NCBI GenBank assembly: GCA_024653205.1
Contig: JANLFO010000012.1
Coordinates: 1 to 64,000 of the forward strand
Direction: 5' to 3'
Length of the DNA: 64,000 nt
Origin: Clostridia bacterium
Lineage (GTDB): Bacteria > Bacillota > DSM-521 > Neomoorellales > SLTJ01
The notes beneath the pieces are model-generated. The model saw nothing but the letters and a program-made list of their open reading frames with translations, was not told where the DNA came from and did no database searches. A program made the translations under genes and the position numbers. Below, piece by piece: positions 24,877-32,250 of the stretch (position 1 is its first letter; each line of letters opens with the position of its first letter).

Positions 24877-25556
24877 TCTACCTCCAGTTCGCTGTCTCCT
24901 ATTTGAATGCGGTCTCCGGGCCGGAGGGGTTGCCGGTGGACCCTCTGACCGTTGATGTAGGTGCCGTTGGTGCTGTCCAGGTCGATAAGCCAATAGAGCT
25001 CCTGGCGCCTTTCGATTACCGCGTGCTGCCGGGACACGTTCGGGTCGGTCAATACCAGGTGGCACCCGGGCCGGCGGCCGATGAGTACTTCCTCCTGGCC
25101 CAAGGCCACGCTGAGGCCGCTGTCCGGTCCCCGCACCACCTTCAGCGTTACCCGGTGGTTCGCCTGCTCGGCGGAGGGTTCCGGTTCGTCTTCGCTGAAG
25201 CGGCTGTGCAGACGCAGGCGGCCCGACGGCAGAGCCTCGTCCACTTCCAGCCGCACTTGGGGTTTGCCTACCAGGGTAAACCCCCGTTCGGCCGCCTTCT
25301 CCTCCAGGTAGGCGCCCAATTCCTCGGTCAGAGCCTGTTCCATGGCGCTCAGGGCAATCCAGTCGTCGCTGCTGAGGTATACGAGATAGCGGTTGGGCAC
25401 GTATATCCGCTTCACGCTTATCTTCTTGTGGGAGCCCATTTCCCGCAGCAATTTCTTGGCGATTTCTACCGGCTGGATTCCTGCTCCTACGGTTCGGCGA
25501 CCGGTGCTTTCCCACCACGCGCTGAGGCGTTCTTCCAACTGCCGCAACCAGGCCAC
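24864..25556 (-). CDS. fhaA: FhaA-type protein: DUF3662 plus FHA domain
   Basis: 230 aa. N-terminal DUF3662 domain (~1-125; QPVEIAKKLLREM..YVPNRYLVYLS) and C-terminal FHA domain (~140-228; VLIGRRPGCHLVL, SRQHAVIE, DLDSTNGTYING). The actinobacterial and Firmicute FhaA proteins read phosphothreonine marks made by PknB/PrkC and link them to cell-wall synthesis. It sits 17 bp behind rlmN and leads the fhaA-FHA-stp-SEDS-pbpA-prkC set. Confidence 0.93.
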   Translation of the reverse strand: MAWLRQLEERLSAWWESTGRRTVGAGIQPVEIAKKLLREMGSHKKISVKRIYVPNRYLVYLSSDDWIALSAMEQALTEELGAYLEEKAAERGFTLVGKPQVRLEVDEALPSGRLRLHSRFSEDEPEPSAEQANHRVTLKVVRGPDSGLSVALGQEEVLIGRRPGCHLVLTDPNVSRQHAVIERRQELYWLIDLDSTNGTYINGQRVHRQPLRPGDRIQIGDSELEVEWHY

Positions 25557-25573
25557 GGCCTATCCCTCCGCCG

Positions 25574-26626
25574 TCACCCACCCCGCAACTGTCCGCAGGC
25601 GGCGCTGATGTCTGCTCCCCGCTCCTCCCGCAGGCTGGCCTCCAGTCCGAACCTCTCCAGGACTTCCCTGAAGGCCCGGACCCCTTCCGGGGATGGGGGG
25701 CGAAAGTCCTTTCCTCTCACGGAGTTGTAGGGTATGAGATTCACCTGACAAGGTATTCCCCTGAGCAACTCCCCCAGCCGCCTGGCGTGCCGCGGGGAAT
25801 CGTTTATTCCCGCCAGCAGCAGGTAGGCGAAGGTGACGCGGCGGCGCGTCCGGGAGGCGTAGTGCCGGCAGGCGGACAGCAGTTCGGCCAAAGGGAACCG
25901 CCGGTTGATCGGCAGCAGCCGGTTGCGCAACTCGTCGTCCGCAGCGTGCAGGGACACGGCCAGGCGTACCGAAAGGCCTTCCTCTGCCAGCCGGCGGATG
26001 CCCGGAACTACGCCGCAGGTGGACACGGTAACGCGGCGCTGGCCCAGGTTCAGTCCCTCGGGGTGGCTCAGGATGCGGATGCTCTTCACCACCGCCTCGT
26101 AATTCAGCAGCGGCTCCCCCATTCCCATGTAGACCACGTTGGTTACCGCTTCCCCGCCGTCTTCGGCCGCCAGTCTGCGGTTCCAGAAGTAGACCTGCCC
26201 TACCAGTTCCGACGGCCGCAGGTTGCGCCGGAACCCCAGTTCACCGGTAGCGCAGAAACGGCAGGCCAGGGCACAGCCGATCTGGCTGGAAATGCAGGTG
26301 CTCACCCGGTCGCGCGTGCGGCGGCGGGGATACAGCATCAGGACCGTCTCCGCTCCCTCTCCGTCCGGGAACCGCAGGAGGCACTTTCGGGTCTGCCCGT
26401 CGGCGGAAACCAGCTGCCGCTCCGGCACCGGCGAGCCGATATGACTCCTCTCCGCCAGGACCCGGCGCAGGCTGCGGGGAAGGTCGGTCATTTCCTCGAA
26501 GGCGGTGCTGCCCCGCCGGTGGATCCAGGCGAACAACTGTTCGGCCCGGTAGGGTTCGGCACCCAGTTCCTTTACCAGAGTCTGCATTTCCGCCCAATCC
26601 AAGTCTCGCAGATCTATTCTATCCAT
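25574..26626 (-). CDS. rlmN: 23S rRNA/tRNA adenine-C2 methyltransferase (radical SAM)
   Basis: 350 aa. The radical-SAM cluster motif CALACRFCATG (C-x3-C-x2-C), MGMGEPLLNY, the catalytic Cys in VSTCGVVPGI and the C-terminal Cys (AACGQL) are visible. It methylates A2503 of 23S rRNA and A37 of some tRNAs in the cytoplasm. It lies 12 bp behind rsmB. Confidence 0.96.
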   Translation of the reverse strand: MDRIDLRDLDWAEMQTLVKELGAEPYRAEQLFAWIHRRGSTAFEEMTDLPRSLRRVLAERSHIGSPVPERQLVSADGQTRKCLLRFPDGEGAETVLMLYPRRRTRDRVSTCISSQIGCALACRFCATGELGFRRNLRPSELVGQVYFWNRRLAAEDGGEAVTNVVYMGMGEPLLNYEAVVKSIRILSHPEGLNLGQRRVTVSTCGVVPGIRRLAEEGLSVRLAVSLHAADDELRNRLLPINRRFPLAELLSACRHYASRTRRRVTFAYLLLAGINDSPRHARRLGELLRGIPCQVNLIPYNSVRGKDFRPPSPEGVRAFREVLERFGLEASLREERGADISAACGQLRGG

Positions 26627-26638
26627 CGTTCCGCCCCC

Positions 26639-27946
26639 TTACCGCTTGCGCAGGCGGGCGATGAAGAAGCCGTCGGTGCCGTGCACGTGGGGGTAAAGCT
26701 GCAGCCAGCCCTGGGCTGCCTGTTGCCGGTCCTCGGGTCGCGGCAGGGGCCTGGGCAGGTGCGAATTGAGATCTTCGGGTACGAGATCGGGATGCCGGTC
26801 CCGCAGCTCCCGTACCACCTCCTGGTTCTCCTCCGGCTCCACCGTGCAGGTGCTGTAGACCAGAACCCCGCCGGAGGGCAGCAGCGCCCAGGCGGCCTCG
26901 AGCAGTTCCAGCTGGAGTGCGGGAAGGACGGCCAGGTCCCGGGGATTCTTCTTCCAGCGGGCGTCGGCCCGGCGGCGCAGCACCCCCAGCCCCGAACAGG
27001 GTGCGTCTACCAGTACGAATTCAGGCGTATCGTCGACCAGATCCGGCAGCCGGCGGGCATCCGCGGCCAGGGAACGCACGCAGGTTACTCCCAGGCGCGC
27101 GCAGGCCCGGCGGAGAAGGCGCAGGCGTCCGGGCTGCCGGTCTACCGCCAGGATGTCTCCCCGGTTATGATTCAGTTGGGCCAGGTGCGTGGTCTTGGTG
27201 CCCAGCCCGGCGCAGGCGTCCACCGTAAGTGATTGCTCCCGGGGCGAAAGCGCGTGGCTGACCACCATAGAACCCTCATCTTGGAAGACGTAATGCCCGG
27301 CCTGCAGCCCGGGCAGGTCCTCCAGAAAGGAGAGCCCCTCTACCACCAGACCCTCGGGAGCATACCCGGACTCCCGGACTTCCTGCCCCCGGGCCTTGAA
27401 TTCCGCTGCCACCTCCCGGGGTTCTCGCTTCAGAGTGTTTACCCGCACGGCCAGAGGGGGGGGGCGGTTGGCGGCCTCCATCAGGGCCTCCGTCCATTCC
27501 CTGCCCCACCGCCGCAGCCAGCGCTGGACCAGCCAGGGGGGGTGAGAATGCTTGAGCGCGAGGTGAGTAACGGGATCGGCGGAAAAGGGAGGAAGATCGG
27601 GGCGACCGTTCCGCGCCAGGCTTCGCAGCACGGCGTTTACCAGGCCGGCCGTGCGTGGGGCGTACTTCTTGGCGAGCTCTACCGCAGTATCGCAGGCGGC
27701 CGAGGCCGGTATCCGATCCAGGTACAGAATCTGGTAAGCCGCCAGCCGCAGGATATTCCTGGCCCAGGGGGGAGTTCCCGCCATCCCGCGCGGAAGCCAG
27801 CGCCCCAAAGCCCAGTCCAGAGTCAGGCGCCGCTTCACCGTACCGCTCACCAATTCGGTTACCAGGGACCGGTCCAAACGACCGAGGGGGCTCGCGGACA
27901 AGGCCCGGGTAGTGGCCAGGTCGCTGAACGCCCCCCTTTCGTTCAC
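26639..27946 (-). CDS. rsmB: 16S rRNA cytosine-5 methyltransferase RsmB (start uncertain)
   Basis: 435 aa from the GTG at 27946. N-terminal NusB-like domain and C-terminal SAM-dependent methyltransferase with ACAGLGTKTTHLAQL, DAPCSGLGVLRRR (motif IV Cys) and STCTVEPEENQEV (catalytic Cys). The frame continues upstream as AARELALRVIFSVNERG, which matches the conserved first helix of the NusB domain, up to a stop at 28007. That stretch has no ATG/GTG/TTG; an ATA at 28000 overlaps the preceding stop as ATAG and could be the true, non-canonical start (453 aa). It modifies C967 of 16S rRNA. Confidence 0.93.
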   Translation of the reverse strand: MNERGAFSDLATTRALSASPLGRLDRSLVTELVSGTVKRRLTLDWALGRWLPRGMAGTPPWARNILRLAAYQILYLDRIPASAACDTAVELAKKYAPRTAGLVNAVLRSLARNGRPDLPPFSADPVTHLALKHSHPPWLVQRWLRRWGREWTEALMEAANRPPPLAVRVNTLKREPREVAAEFKARGQEVRESGYAPEGLVVEGLSFLEDLPGLQAGHYVFQDEGSMVVSHALSPREQSLTVDACAGLGTKTTHLAQLNHNRGDILAVDRQPGRLRLLRRACARLGVTCVRSLAADARRLPDLVDDTPEFVLVDAPCSGLGVLRRRADARWKKNPRDLAVLPALQLELLEAAWALLPSGGVLVYSTCTVEPEENQEVVRELRDRHPDLVPEDLNSHLPRPLPRPEDRQQAAQGWLQLYPHVHGTDGFFIARLRKR

Positions 27947-27996
27947 GCTGAAGATGACCCTTAGGGCCAGCTCGCGCGCGGCGATTCCCGCCTTCT

Positions 27997-28695
27997 CTAT
28001 TCTTCCCTACCCCCCATGGCGGAAGAAATGAGGAGGAGGCGGATCAGGTTGAGCACGGCCATAAGCGCGGCCGCCAGATAGGTTAAGGCCGCGGCGCCCA
28101 GCACTTCCCGCGCCGCCCGGATTTCCTGCCGGTGCACGTAACCGCCGGTGGACAACAGGGCAATGGCGCGGTTGCTGGCGTTAAACTCCACCGGGAGAGT
28201 GATCAGCTGGAATAAGACCACACCCACGAAGGCGTACACCCCGATACGCGCCAGTTCCGGCCAGCCGAGGATTATTCCCAGGAACAGGAGCGGGAAGGCC
28301 AGGTTGGAGCCCAGCTGAGCAACGGGAACGAAGGCCGAGCGCAGGTACAGCGGCAGGTAGCGGGTATGATGCTGGATGGCATGGCCTGCCTCGTGGGCCG
28401 CAACCCCGATGGCCGCCAGGGAACTGCTCTGGTATACTTCCGGCGAAAGCCGCAGTATTCGGGCCCGGGGGTCGTAATGGTCACCCAGAGTGCGGGGAGT
28501 AACCTCGATGCGTACGTTCCTAACTCCCGCCCGATCGAGCAACTGGCGGGCCACCGCCGCGCCGGTCAGGCCGCTCGAGGCCGGAACCCGCAGGTAGCGC
28601 TGGTAGGTGGACTGAACCTTGGCCTGAGCGTAGAGGGCCAGGACAATGGCCGGCACCAACAGTATCAGGGTGGGATCAAACAAGGGAAACCACAT
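27997..28695 (-). CDS. yugP: Membrane zinc metalloprotease, YugP family
   Basis: 232 aa with an N-terminal membrane segment, the zinc motif HEAGHAIQH (about residues 100-108) and two or three further hydrophobic segments. YugP-type putative neutral zinc metallopeptidases are common in Firmicutes; function unknown, perhaps membrane-protein quality control. It is the first gene behind a near-consensus promoter and occupies the place where fmt would be expected (between def and rsmB). Confidence 0.9.
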   Translation of the reverse strand: MWFPLFDPTLILLVPAIVLALYAQAKVQSTYQRYLRVPASSGLTGAAVARQLLDRAGVRNVRIEVTPRTLGDHYDPRARILRLSPEVYQSSSLAAIGVAAHEAGHAIQHHTRYLPLYLRSAFVPVAQLGSNLAFPLLFLGIILGWPELARIGVYAFVGVVLFQLITLPVEFNASNRAIALLSTGGYVHRQEIRAAREVLGAAALTYLAAALMAVLNLIRLLLISSAMGGREE

Positions 28696-28747
28696 TAACT
28701 CTTTCCCCTCCTCTATGTTCTCCCGTGGTCGGATCTTGCGCCCGAAC

Positions 28748-28757
28748 TGTTATAACA
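28748..28757. promoter_or_regulatory. Palindrome TGTTATAACA downstream of the yugP promoter
   Basis: A perfect 10-bp palindrome lies about 15-25 bp downstream of the expected transcription start of the yugP-rpe unit, a position typical for a repressor operator. No protein is assigned to it. Confidence 0.3.
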
Positions 28758-28778
28758 ATTGCCTACCCTTTCGCTCCT

Positions 28779-28808
28779 ATTATACGGCACCGCTTCGACA
28801 ACAATCAA
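28779..28808 (-). promoter_or_regulatory. Sigma-A-type promoter of the yugP-rsmB-...-rpe unit
   Basis: On the minus strand TTGATT (28803-28808), an 18-bp spacer and a perfect TATAAT (28779-28784) form a strong vegetative promoter about 85 bp upstream of yugP. It would start the ~11 kb yugP-to-rpe operon independently of def-priA. Confidence 0.75.
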
Positions 28809-28882
28809 GGATACCGGGTGCCGGATTGCGCACCGCCTTCTCGGCCAATCCCCGGCGGCGCAGGAGACGGCTCAAGGAGAGT

Positions 28883-29353
28883 CTAGCCTGACGGGCCCTG
28901 GTCTATCCGGTATACCCGCAGCGCGCGGTCGGTGAAGAGTATCCCGTCCAGGTGGTCGATCTCGTGCTGAAGGGCCCGGGCCAAAAGCCCCGTTCCCTCT
29001 ACCCGCACGGTGGCCCCTTTGCGATCCCAGCCTTCTACCACCACTCGTTCCGATCGCGGTACTTCCCCCTCCAGGCCGGGTATGCTGAGGCACCCTTCGG
29101 GACCCACCTCCCGTCCCTCCCGCCGTATTATCTCGGGATTGACCAGTTCTATAAGGCCCTCACCCACGTCCACCACTATTACCCGCTTGGAAACGCCGAT
29201 CTGCGGTGCCGCCAGCCCCACGCCCAGGGCCGCATACATGGTATCGGCCAGGTTGTCCAGCAGCCTCTCTACGTGGGGAGTGATTTTGGGCACCGGCCGA
29301 GCCTTCTGGCGCAGGACGTCGCTGCCCACGCGCAGGATCTGATATACCGCCAT
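28883..29353 (-). CDS. def: Peptide deformylase
   Basis: 156 aa iron/zinc enzyme that removes the N-formyl group from new proteins. All three motifs are present: [18 protein letters not shown] and QHEIDHLDG. It follows priA by 22 bp. The usual next gene, fmt, is not found before yugP. Confidence 0.96.
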   Translation of the reverse strand: MAVYQILRVGSDVLRQKARPVPKITPHVERLLDNLADTMYAALGVGLAAPQIGVSKRVIVVDVGEGLIELVNPEIIRREGREVGPEGCLSIPGLEGEVPRSERVVVEGWDRKGATVRVEGTGLLARALQHEIDHLDGILFTDRALRVYRIDQGPSG

Positions 29354-29375
29354 GGACTACCTCCCTCGGACTCCC

Positions 29376-31613
29376 TCAGATGAGCAGTAACGGATTTACG
29401 TCTACCGCAATTTTGACCCCGCGGCCGGGTTTATACCCGTCCAGACCGGCCCGGGCCGTCTCTCGCAGCCGCGCCGGCGGGCTCCCCTTTATTATAATCT
29501 GATAACGGTACCTTCCCTGCAAGCGGGAGATCGGCGCGGGCGCGGGTCCGAGTACACTCACCCCTTCCGGAGCGCAGGAGCCGAGCCGGGCATAGATCTC
29601 CTCGGCGGCCGCGCGCGCTTCCTCCTCTTTGGGTGCGCTGGCCATGATCAGCAGCAGGTGGCTGAAAGGAGGATAGCGAAGACGGCGTCGCTGCCGCAGC
29701 TCCTGTTCGTAGAAGGCCGGGTAGTCGTGCCGGGAAGCCGCCCGGACGCTGTAGTCCTCCGGTGAGTAGGTCTGTATCACCACCTCCCCCGATCTATCCC
29801 CCCTTCCTGCCCGGCCCGCCACCTGGGTCAGCAGCTGAAAAGTGCGCTCCCGGGCGCGGAAGTCGGGCAGATTCAGGGTGGTGTCGGCATTGATTACGCC
29901 TACCAGGGTGACCCGGGGGAAGTTGAAACCCTTGGCCACCATCTGGGTGCCCAGCAGGATGTCCGCCTCACCGCGGCTGAAGGCTTCGTAGACCTGCTGG
30001 TGCACTCCCCGCTGGCGTGCGGCGTCCGCGTCCAGGCGGAGCACCCGGGCCCGGGGCCAATGCTTTCGCAGTTCCTCTTCTACCCTCTGCGTCCCGGCAC
30101 CCAATCCCATCCAATCCCGGCTCCCGCAGGCCGGGCAGGAAGGGACCTCCGCCAGGGAGAAACCGCAGTAATGGCAGCGGAGGTGCCGGTCGCTCAGGTG
30201 GTAGGTAAGGGGAATGTCGCAGGCGCGGCACCTCAGGGGCTGCCCGCACTGCCTGCAGATCAGGACCGGGTGGTATCCGCGCCGGTTGAGAAACAGTATT
30301 GCCTGTTCGCCCCGGCCGAGCACTTCCTCCAGCCGCCGGTGCAGGTAGCGGCTGAAGATGCCCGGGTTGCCCTGCCGCAGTTCCTCGCGCATGTCTATGA
30401 TCACGGCTCCGGGCAGCTCGCGTTGGTCCACCCTTTCGTCCAGCACCAGCAGCCGGATGAGCCCGCGCCGGGCCCAGTAATAGGTTTCCAGGGAAGGGGT
30501 GGCGCTTCCCAGGAGAAGCACCGCCGAGGCCTGACGGGCCCGCTTCCAGGCTACCTCCCGGGCGTGATACCGGGGCGGCACTTCCTGCTTGTAACTGGTT
30601 TCGTGCTCCTCGTCCACCACTATCAAACCCAGGCGCGGGACGGGGGCGAATACCGCCGAACGCGCGCCCACCACTATGCCCGCCTCGCCCCGGGCCAGCC
30701 TCTGCCAGGCCCGCCGCCGCTCCTCCACGGAGAGCTGGCTGTGGAGTATGGCTACCCGGGGGCCGAAGCGCTCGCGGAGATAGCCTACGGTCTGGGGGGT
30801 GAGGGCGATCTCCGGCACCAGGAACAGGGCCTGCCTCCCTGCGGCCACGGCAAGGGCAATGGCCTGCAGGTACACCTCCGTCTTGCCGCTGCCGGTAACC
30901 CCGTGCAGAAGAAAGGCGCGAAACTGCCCGGACTGCACTGCGGCCCCCACCTCGGCCAGGGCCTTCTGCTGCGCCGGGGTGAGCCTGAAGGGAGACGGCC
31001 CGATCGGGGGAGCGGCCTGCTCCGCCGGCCGCGGACCCACCCTTACCAGGCCGCGCCTTTCCAGGCCCCGCACCGCCGGGCGCCCTGCCGCCAGCCGCTG
31101 CAGGGGCAGGAAGGCACGCTCCGGCTCGGCCAGCAACTCCGCCAGCACCTGCGCCTGCCGGGGCGCCCTCCGGAGGAGTTGCTCGCAGGCGGCCGCAGCC
31201 TCTTCCGGGGAAACGGCCAGGCTCACCACCGCCTCGCCGGCGCGGGGCGGCTGCAGCAGCCACACCGGGCCCAGGGCCTTCAAGGCCACTCCCAGAGGGC
31301 AGAGATAGGTCTCGGACACCCATTTCGCCAGTTCCAGGAGTTCGGAATCGAAGGCGGGCAATTCCCCTATGACCCGGTCCAGCTCCCGGGTTTCCGCCAC
31401 CGGGCACTCCGGCGTGAGCTCCACCACCCAGCCCCTGACCTTTCTGGAGCGAAGGGGCACTTCCACCCGGGAGCCCACCTGTACCCTCGCCCGGAGGGCC
31501 GGGGGCACCCGGTAGAAGTACGGCTCGGCGGCGGGTCTACCGCCCACGGTCAGGATAACCGCGGCGTACAGTTCTTCCGTTACCGTTCCCTCCCCTGGTA
31601 TACCCTCCCTCAC
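29376..31613 (-). CDS. priA: Primosomal replication helicase PriA
   Basis: 745 aa from a GTG at 31613 that has no clear ribosome site; the true start may be a few codons later. The N-terminal 3'-end-binding domain (PYFYRVPPALR..GSRVEVPLRSRKVRGWV) is followed by helicase motifs GVTGSGKTEVY, DEEHETSYKQ and GSATPSLETYY, the Cys zinc region (CRQCGQPLRCRACDIPL..CHYCG..CPACG) and LLGTQMVAKGFNFP. It restarts stalled replication forks. Together with def it forms the block that normally follows coaBC. Confidence 0.96.
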   Translation of the reverse strand: MREGIPGEGTVTEELYAAVILTVGGRPAAEPYFYRVPPALRARVQVGSRVEVPLRSRKVRGWVVELTPECPVAETRELDRVIGELPAFDSELLELAKWVSETYLCPLGVALKALGPVWLLQPPRAGEAVVSLAVSPEEAAAACEQLLRRAPRQAQVLAELLAEPERAFLPLQRLAAGRPAVRGLERRGLVRVGPRPAEQAAPPIGPSPFRLTPAQQKALAEVGAAVQSGQFRAFLLHGVTGSGKTEVYLQAIALAVAAGRQALFLVPEIALTPQTVGYLRERFGPRVAILHSQLSVEERRRAWQRLARGEAGIVVGARSAVFAPVPRLGLIVVDEEHETSYKQEVPPRYHAREVAWKRARQASAVLLLGSATPSLETYYWARRGLIRLLVLDERVDQRELPGAVIIDMREELRQGNPGIFSRYLHRRLEEVLGRGEQAILFLNRRGYHPVLICRQCGQPLRCRACDIPLTYHLSDRHLRCHYCGFSLAEVPSCPACGSRDWMGLGAGTQRVEEELRKHWPRARVLRLDADAARQRGVHQQVYEAFSRGEADILLGTQMVAKGFNFPRVTLVGVINADTTLNLPDFRARERTFQLLTQVAGRAGRGDRSGEVVIQTYSPEDYSVRAASRHDYPAFYEQELRQRRRLRYPPFSHLLLIMASAPKEEEARAAAEEIYARLGSCAPEGVSVLGPAPAPISRLQGRYRYQIIIKGSPPARLRETARAGLDGYKPGRGVKIAVDVNPLLLI

Positions 31614-31867
31614 CAGATGACAGGTTCGCGCCGGGAAGACTTCCTTCCTGCCGGAGCGGGAGCGCAGAGAGATCCGGTGCTTGACGAACGCCGGGAATAA
31701 AACGGCAGCAAAGCCTTAGAATTACTTGCTCTGCTGCCGCCCGGTGGTGCCAGATGCGAGCGGAGTATACGGGGGTGTACGCCAGCGCGGTTGCCGTTGC
31801 CGGTATGGCTGTTTAAGGAAGGATTCTTGCCCTCAAGGCAGAAGATATTAGTTGCCAATTGAACACA
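31614..31867. other. Gene-free divergent region between priA and the cobalamin riboswitch
   Basis: About 250 bp with no credible gene. It must hold the promoters of priA (minus) and of the riboswitch-led operon (plus), but no consensus pair is clear. An 8-bp inverted repeat (CGGCAGCA at 31702-31709 and TGCTGCCG at 31732-31739) with a 22-base loop is present; it lacks a T-run and is not a terminator. Confidence 0.4.
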
Positions 31868-32060
31868 GTTCGGGGACGGGTGACTCTGGGGTGACTCCCG
31901 GAGGAGAGGGAAGCCGGTGCAAATCCGGCGCGGTCCCGCCACTGTGAGGGGGATCGGCCCTGCATAAGGCCACTGGGCACAGAGCCGGGAAGGCGCAGGG
32001 ACGAGATGAACCCGAGCCAGGAAACCTGCCCGTCCCGGACACCGTTGATCTACGCGTGAT
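31868..32060 (+). promoter_or_regulatory. Cobalamin (AdoCbl-type) riboswitch
   Basis: The conserved parts appear in order: GGGAAGCCGGTGCAAATCC (about 31908-31926), CGCGGTCCCGCCACTGT (to 31944), and the B12 box GCCAGGAAACCTGCC (32016-32030). It lies about 190 bp upstream of the first gene of the B12-uptake operon and about 45 bp before an intrinsic terminator, so it most likely turns transcription off when cobalamin is plentiful. Confidence 0.95.
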
Positions 32061-32105
32061 AGGGAGGTGTCTCGGGTGCTCGGCCCAGGAGTACGGGCAA
32101 GGGAC

Positions 32106-32137
32106 GCCCCGGTCCGCGCGGGATCGGGGCTTTTCGT
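32106..32137 (+). terminator. Intrinsic terminator, expression platform of the riboswitch
   Basis: GCCCCGGTCC pairs with GGATCGGGGC-type sequence (10 bp including one G-U) across a short G+C loop and is followed by TTTTCGTTT. It lies between the B12 box and the first gene, as in transcription-attenuating cobalamin riboswitches. Confidence 0.82.
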
Positions 32138-32250
32138 TTGCCGGTTTGAGTGAGTCTTGACCGATCGGTTCGGCCGGCAGCCGACCTGCGAGGTACTGCG
32201 AGGCCGCCCACTTACTTGCCAAAAAGCAACTTCGAGGAGGGAAGCTGACC

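Noticed and set aside
24877-25581. Long extension of the small FHA gene
   Set aside because: Shadow of fhaA; the ATG at 24876 has GGAGGT upstream and opens with a membrane segment.
30000-31700. 566-codon open frame antisense to priA
   Set aside because: Composition rich in Arg/Pro/Gly without domains; priA motifs on the other strand are complete.
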